Assembly (NCBI GenBank): GCA_025738555.1
Contig: JAOVFP010000003.1
Location: forward strand, 3,410,001 to 3,474,000
From: Cyathus striatus
Taxonomy: Eukaryota; Basidiomycota; Agaricomycetes; Agaricales; Nidulariaceae
DNA: 64,000 nucleotides
Direction: 5' to 3'
In this document: positions 57,902 to 64,000 of the stretch, in pieces
Layout: every line of letters starts with the position of its first letter
How positions within the stretch are numbered: position 1 is the first letter of the stretch
Made by a program: the position numbers and the translations under genes
Notes under the pieces: generated by a model
Told to the model about the DNA's origin: nothing
What the model saw: only the letters and a program-made list of their open reading frames with translations
Database searches by the model: none

Positions 57902-59085
57902 CTACAACCTAGAGAAAACCTTCAGAGCAGCAAACTTAGGAGGTTGCTTCGCCTTCAGCGCACGCAGATTCTCCATAATATCCTACACGCAAAAAACAAA
58001 CGTCAGAAGCTGCAATAGCGCATAACACAACGCAACGTACCTTCGTCATCAACGCCGCACCATTCCACGCTGCAGTATACGCCAAATTCTCCGGAACACT
58101 ATACATGCACAACATCAGAAACCTCCCAATCCAGTGCCTAATATCAAAAAATCTCACTTATGATCCCTCGAGTGCGTAATCAAATGCTTCGATCCAGAGA
58201 CAGCAATAGGGCTCTTCCCCGCAATAAACTTGGCAAGCCCCAAAGCTTCACTGACCACTTCGTCTTTCCCACCCTGCACCACCTTAGACACCAGCCCGAT
58301 CTTCTCAGCTTCAGCAGCGGAGAATGATCTTGCGGTGTACGTCAGTTCGCGGAGGAGCGAGTGGTTGCCTGTGATATGTGGGAGGTACGCGAGGGAGCCG
58401 ATATCCGGTGCCAGGCCAATATCTACTTCCTAACACAAGTGTAAGTGAGATAGTAAAACGCAGTTAAAACAGGGTGAATGAGCACTTTGATAGCAAACGA
58501 GGTATTCGAAGCAGCGTATCGGATATCGCAGATGGATATGAGGTCCACACCGAGACCGATACAGTGCCCGTGTACAGCGGCGATGACGGGGAACGGAGCG
58601 CGTTCAGGTGCGCCGATGGCTTGTTGGAACTGGATGAGCTTTTTGCGCATTGCGAGAGAAGCACGGGCGGCATCGCGTGTGGTGTCGGCGCCGTCGGCGC
58701 CCAGTGCGTCTGCGTCGCTCACTGCGGTTTTTGTTTTAGATGGCGTGCGGTAGGGAGTGTAAGAGGGTACGCACGGTCAAGTCCGGCAGTAAAGAACTTG
58801 GGGAACGCAGATGAGATGACTGCTGCGCGAACATCTGCACCGTCTTCTACGAGCCTGTCGAACAACCTCCCGAATTCCTGCCAGTACCTGAGAACGTTAT
58901 ACGCTGTGCCGCAAATCCAGCTACTGCGAACTCACTCCTGCGAGAAAGCATTTACGGGCGCTCTGTGGACAATCAGCAGAGTTCAAGCTTGAACAAGGAG
59001 AGGGAACGTACCGTGAAAGTTCAACCAGCAATACGTGTGGAGAAGGCTCTGATACTTTTATCCATTTTGACGAGTACATGTCCAT
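57902..59085 (-). CDS. Peroxisomal delta(3,5)-delta(2,4)-dienoyl-CoA isomerase (ECH1 type)
   Basis: Seven exons (59085-59012, 58962-58936, 58887-58775, 58721-58486, 58429-58158, 58098-58041, 57982-57902) sum to 861 nt, 286 residues. The crotonase fold shows VELSRAPVNAFSQEYWQEF, SAFPKFFTAGLDL, PVIAAVHGHCIGLGVDLISI, KEVDIGLAPDIGSLAYLP and RSFSAAEAEKIGLVSKV. The three acidic residues that define the isomerase (Asp in GVDL, Glu in KEVD, Asp in APDIG) are all present. The C-terminus is SRL, a type 1 peroxisomal signal. The enzyme shifts double bonds during beta-oxidation of unsaturated fatty acids. It is a housekeeping gene lying inside the duplicated transporter/surface-protein array. Confidence 0.92.
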
Positions 59086-59829
59086 GGTGGCTCAGGTGCA
59101 GGTGGTGAAGTAGGGCGGGGTAGAAGAAAGATTCGGGATGGTAGCGTTGAGAGCATTGCAAATGGGACCGGAACCGATTGTTAATGTCATATGATTTTGT
59201 TCTACTGAACATATCACGTGATATATTTATTACACGATCACTTGGTAGTAAGTACTTACTTTTAACTGAAACTACTGCTTGATGTTAACAGTGAGTACCA
59301 TAACACAGGGTATGAGGTAGAGATTAAGTAGTTGTTTTTTTGTATATCCATTTGTACTTCAATGGTGGTGCTAATTTTGGTATGTTTTTGCGATTGTACA
59401 TATTTTATATGCTTGTTTGTATCATTTTATTCGTAACAGCTTACATATGTGTTTCTGGTGAAAACAGCAAGATCTTCTTTTGATCTTCTTCTCTTTAAAA
59501 TAGAAGATCGCGTCTCACACCATTAGAGTCGCCACCAAAGTTGAACTTGACTTTACCTAAGTATTTTGAATTGACTTCAGTGGTTTTCAGTGTTTGAGTC
59601 AAACTCTTCAACTCTCCCACAACTCTCCCACAACTCAACTTCCACATAAGCCAACTTGCAAAGATAATACACTGTACTACTAAATGGATATGAGTTGTAT
59701 CATGATTCGTGAATTGTTTTTATATGTGAACATGAATCAGTAAATGAACAGATTGTTGTGAGAACCCTAGTTGTTAACGACATTGGGTTGTATCATGCAA
59801 GTATCATGTTTCCCTAGATCTGATTTACC
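59086..59829. other. Intergenic region upstream of the isomerase gene
   Basis: AT-rich sequence without a supportable gene. It holds small local repeats such as AGATCTTCTTTTGATCTTCTT near 59470 and CAACTCTCCCACAACTCTCC near 59609-59635. Confidence 0.4.
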
Positions 59830-60370
59830 TTTAGTATTTTGGGTGTATCCTCGATCCCTCCACCACCTGCCACTAATATGCCACACTGAAACCGAGTTAA
59901 AAAAACAGTGAACTTAGTATTAATACCTGCGGTGCCCACACCTTTACATTATTCAAACTTACCATGAGGTAAACGCAGCTGTAAATTAAGAAGGAAAATA
60001 CTAAAGGCGAGAAAGGGCTAATTTTACATATCCTGTCTCACGGCAGCTGGGAAGGAGTACTTATATCAACTTTAATAATAGCACCGGAGTCCACATATTA
60101 CACAAACTAGGCTGTAGCAGATGTGATATGATTTAACATTTAAATTTAGTGGGAAGGATGGTTGGAGTTTAGAAGCACGTGCAGATTAACAGATCATTAG
60201 GTCAACATTACAAGGTACCCAAATCAATTTTCTAATGGAAGTCATTTTTATCAATAGAACTTGAAGTTGAAATCAGGTGGTAGATATTGTCATGATGCTG
60301 ATATGCCTCTGTACACTGGGAATATTGCAGCTCAAGCTTGAAAGAAACGACTGCAACAGAAAAAGCCTCC
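59830..60370 (-). pseudogene. Second decayed copy of the AEC transporter gene (unit 3)
   Basis: Segments CCACCACCTGCCACTAATA, CTTTACATTATTC and GTAAACGCAGCTG align in order with the intact transporter around 47060-47340 and with the copy at 52310-52990. Large parts are missing and no frame survives. It is again upstream of, and divergent to, a surface-protein gene. Confidence 0.75.
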
Positions 60371-60699
60371 CCCTAAAACTTATAACTTGTTTCAATGCTC
60401 GGCTATTGCGGAAATGTGCTTTCACCTGGCTTTACATACTATACTGTGTTACAGCATTGAGAAACACCTAATCTCAAAAAAAAGAAGTACTCACACACGG
60501 ACCACTTGTTTTGATTCTATTATCACCATCTACAAGATGTCAATATCCTGGATACACATGTAAGTATACTAGTACGAGATACGAGCGCTAGTATAGATTT
60601 TCTGAGCATCTCGACGACATTGACAACGATCATCTTTGAATCATCTTGCACTTCACACCCATACCATCATCCTTCCGCTGGGGGTGGAATACTGAGATC

Positions 60700-60706
60700 T
60701 ATAAAA
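60700..60706 (+). promoter_or_regulatory. TATA box of surface-protein gene SP3
   Basis: TATAAAA in GATCTATAAAACCCC, 181 bp before the start, matches the SP2 promoter over a longer stretch that includes GCTTGCATTGGCTTG. Confidence 0.6.
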
Positions 60707-60880
60707 CCCCAGCTTGCATTGGCTTGGAAGTAACTAAGCCCATTCCATACTCACATTTCCCCCTCACTGTCCTGCGAGGGCATTTCTCGTTCCATTCGTT
60801 ACTACATTCGTTTATTTTCGTTCTTAGGTCCTGAAAGGACCCATAGTCAATTTCGTTCCTTTACATCAACCCACTGAAGA

Positions 60881-63800
60881 ATGGTTTACATTACTGCAGT
60901 GCCCATTCTTTTCTTCTCTGTCGTACATGCTGCCAACGACTGGAGCAAACCGTGTCTTTCCGGAGTGTGCCAATACGGTGAGCTCTGCTATATCATATAT
61001 GAACTATACTAATTGTGTTGAAACAGATCTTCCTTCTTCCACCAATGGTGGATCATCTGGAACCGTTAAAATCGTGCGTACTATTATTTAGTTGAAAATA
61101 CACCTGCCTTTACAAAGGAACTATAGTGGGGATCTCAAAATGCCATTTCGGACATAACCACTGCCGCAAGATGGGAAATTATAGGCTGCTCTCCTAACAC
61201 TACATCTCAGACCGTGCGGATTGTGTGCAAGGACGACGAAACTACCTCTAAAGAGTGCGCTCATCTCTTTAGCAACTCGGGCCCAGAAGGAAAGATCGTT
61301 CGTCTCCCAGAGAATGTGAGTTTTTCCCCTACTAAGGTCTACATAGAAATACTCACCAACTCCCCAAAGTGCGGCAAGGGTGCATTTGCAAGAGTTGCTA
61401 AAGCATCGATACCGGCTGATCAGAGTATACCATCATCTATCAGTCGCCGACTTGTTAGAAGGAATGGCGCTCAGCCTCAAGTTAAGGCATTAATTCTTGA
61501 TACCAATTTTTCAGCGGTCGATACCTCTAAGTACGTTCTTTAATTACAGCACTGGATAAATAATTAGTCAACGACCTTGAACATTAGATTTGGGAATGTC
61601 AACTTCGTTCTTCGAGGTGCAACCATTCCAGGGGCCAATGGAGACATTAATATTCCACAAGTTCAATCACGAGCGCACGGCATGGTCATGCGGCGCGGGT
61701 TCTTTAGCGACGTCGGAAGCCTACTTAATTGTCTGTTTCTTTCCGATTCTCGCAGGAGATACTTAATAATGCTTCTTCCCCAATCGAAATATAGCTGTCA
61801 CATCTAGCCATGACTGGAATACATCAACAACCATCCCTCTCGACGTCACAAAATCAACTCAGATTTTCAGTAAGGACATTTCGTGTCCCCCACTTAGCGC
61901 AGGAGCTGAAGTAAACGTGAACGTCGACACACATGGGACAGCCAACATCGGAATCGCGGCCAGTGGAACGATTATTCCGCCCAAAATTGAGGACTTCGTC
62001 ATCACAGCTAGTATGTATCAGATCTTGCATGAGCTTAAGCTATAGCTAACTTTGTATGGATAGGTCTTTCTGCAGACTTAGGTGGCTCCATCAACGTGAA
62101 TGCAAACGTTGGAGGGTCTTTGGATTCAGGAAAGATCCAGATCTTTGAGATCGGCATTCCTGGACTTAATTTCCCAGAGTCAGTATTTCACAAGCGTCTA
62201 TAAAACAAAGATTCTTACTTCCAGCACTAGCATTCTAGCGATTGGCCCAACGTTCCAAGTCAGTGCGGAGCTAACAGCAACTCTTGATGTGGAAGCCAAT
62301 CTCACCGTCGGAGTCAACTACGAAATCACCAATGCTAATTTCAATTTCCCCCCAAAAGCTGGCAGCTCAACGGGAGGGTCATTCGGCCTCGGTGATACTC
62401 GTCGGTAACCGTTTACACTAGTCTACAACAATAGTCTAAGACGCACTTTACAGCACTCCAACTATCTCTCGCCTCCTCGGTCAAAGCCACAGCTAGCGTA
62501 GAAGCACATATCATCCCAAGTATCAACATCGGTATCAACGCGCTAAATGGCGTCGTCAACTCAGGTATCTTCTTAGATCTGGACACCAGCGCAAAAGCTT
62601 CCTTGACTGTGGAAGCAGGAGCGCAGGCCAACGCAACTGTCGATAAAGCCCCGGCTGCCACGACTAGCAGCGAGAAGGCAATAAAACGCAGAGGATACAC
62701 TCCTCCGGGATACCACTACCGGAGCCATCCTGAGTATCAGTACTGGAACCGTCCGGAGCGTCGCCGCAACCACCCAACCCATGGCAAGCCGACTGAAGGA
62801 CACAATACCGTGCCGATCACTCGTACTAGCACTGAAACGCATCCTACGTCGACTGACGGCGCTCCGTCTGCGTCCACGAAAACTACTACAACCCAGGCCG
62901 AAGGAGCCTCCTCTACACCGTCCAAAGTAGTCACCAAGACACAGAACGCATCTAGCGCGACAGCCATAAGCGCAGAGAGTTCGATGGTATTGTCCACGCA
63001 AGCAGCCAACACCGGTAGCATGAGCATCTCGTTCCACATTCCTTCATTTTCGGCGGTATCATCTTCGGAAGCTACCAGCGCCAGTAGCGCGAGCATCCCG
63101 TCCCACCTTTCCTCCTCCTCTGTTGTGTCGTCTTCGTACATAGCTAGTACCGGCAGCACTAGCACTATGTCTGACATTTCCTCCTCCGCAGTGGCGTCGT
63201 CTTCACGAGCAGCTAGCACTGGCAGAGCGAGCACCTCATACCATAATTTCTCCTCAGTCCTGTCGTCTGCACGAGCAGCCAGCACCGGAAATACGAGTAC
63301 CTCGTCCTACACTTCTTCCTCCATCGCGTCATCTTCATATGTAACCAGCACTGGAAATGCGAGTACCTCGTCCCACATCTTTTCTTCCTCCATCGCGTCG
63401 TCTTCACGTGTAGCCACCACAGGTGGCAGTGGCACGATCACCCCGCCTCACGCTTCCTCGGTCGTGTCGTCTTTACGGGCAAGCAGCAGTAGCAGCACTG
63501 GTATCTCCTCTCACGTCTCCTCCTCGGCGGTATCGTCCTCGCGCGCAGCCAGTACCGGCAGCACGAGCACCTCGTCCCACGTTTCCCAGCCAGGTTCTTC
63601 GGTGGTTTCGACACGAACAGGCAGCATAGGTAGCGCGAGTACCTCGTCTCACATTTTATCCTCCTCGGTGGTTTCGTCTTCACACGCATCCACCACGACC
63701 ATCTCTCACATTTCTTCTTCCTCCTCGGTAGCATCGTTTTCACATACAGCCGGTACCGGTAGCGCGAGTACTTCGTCCCACAAGTCGTCAGCGGTATCCT

Positions 63801-64000
63801 CATCGCATGCAGCCAACACCTCGTCCCATATTTCGTCTTCCAGAGTGCCATCTTCCACACACGCATCCAGCACCAGCACCAGCACCTCCCGCATCTCTTC
63901 TTCCACACACTTATCATCCTCCGCCCTCAAAGCGTTGCCCAGCACAACCACCCCAACAACCACACTACCTGTCCTAGTCAAACCATCTGCCAGCGCGAGC
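60881..64000 (+). CDS. SP3: secreted surface protein with a long Ser/Thr-rich stalk (partial, runs off the right edge)
   Basis: Exons 1-8 (60881-60977, 61027-61073, 61127-61315, 61370-61530, 61588-61730, 61795-62010, 62064-62178, 62225-62400) and exon 9 from 62454 follow the SP1/SP2 layout, and all phases agree. The signal peptide is MVYITAVPILFFSVVHA. The folded part is closest to SP2. Exon 9 is still open at base 64000, in a Ser/Thr/Ala-rich stalk with many TSSH and SSSVVSSS blocks. The conserved cap (CFDV...FFG) and tail seen in SP1 and SP2 are expected just beyond the window, since a Val-Lys-Pro-Ser stretch like that before the cap has been reached. The stalk repeats are more diverged than those of SP2, so their expansion is older or independent. 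Confidence 0.8.

Noticed and set aside
62737..63981. Several long minus-strand frames at the right edge
   Set aside because: They are antisense to the SP3 stalk; the plus-strand frame continues from well-supported exons.

Overview
The window is nuclear DNA of a filamentous basidiomycete, most likely an Agaricomycete. Real genes are cut by many introns of about 46-60 nt. The families present are characteristic of that group: a FunK1 protein kinase, DUF6533 membrane proteins, a GMC oxidoreductase with twelve introns, and a Zn2Cys6 factor with a typical basidiomycete flank. Gene models were built by hand from GT-AG sites, reading phase and comparison between paralogues. For most of them the exon lengths sum to an intact reading frame.

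Layout. 1-4 kb (minus): two tandem DUF6533-type membrane protein genes, the first cut by the window edge, with a decayed FunK1 fragment between them. 6.8-8.8 kb (minus): an intact FunK1 kinase. 9.2-12.7 kb (minus): a complete calcium/calmodulin-dependent kinase with a 1.2-kb intron. 13.8-25.2 kb (plus): four tandem members of a family called RTM here (RING finger, coiled coil, membrane domain). One member carries three RING fingers in a row. Another is split by a 1.9-kb insertion that holds a perfect 176-bp inverted repeat. 25.2-33.3 kb: gene-poor. 33.4-35.0 kb: Zn2Cys6 transcription factor. 37.7-40.2 kb: secreted GMC oxidoreductase with one GC-AG intron. 40.9-44.0 kb (minus): three more RTM-type genes, one a clear pseudogene. 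44.2-45.3 kb: non-autonomous TA-flanked DNA element. 45.6-64 kb: three copies of a head-to-head pair made of an auxin-efflux-carrier-type transporter (minus) and a secreted Ser/Thr-rich surface protein (plus). The transporter is intact in the first copy and decayed in the other two, while the surface protein is kept in all three. A peroxisomal dienoyl-CoA isomerase gene sits between copies two and three.

The two most unusual parts are the RTM cluster and the transporter/surface-protein array. RTM proteins look like membrane-anchored ubiquitin ligases with a fast-changing RING and coiled-coil part and a conserved membrane part; no function is established. In the surface-protein array a conserved folded part is attached to Ser/Thr-rich stalks of very different length. 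The remaining genes look like ordinary conserved genes. I found no rRNA, convincing tRNA or CRISPR.
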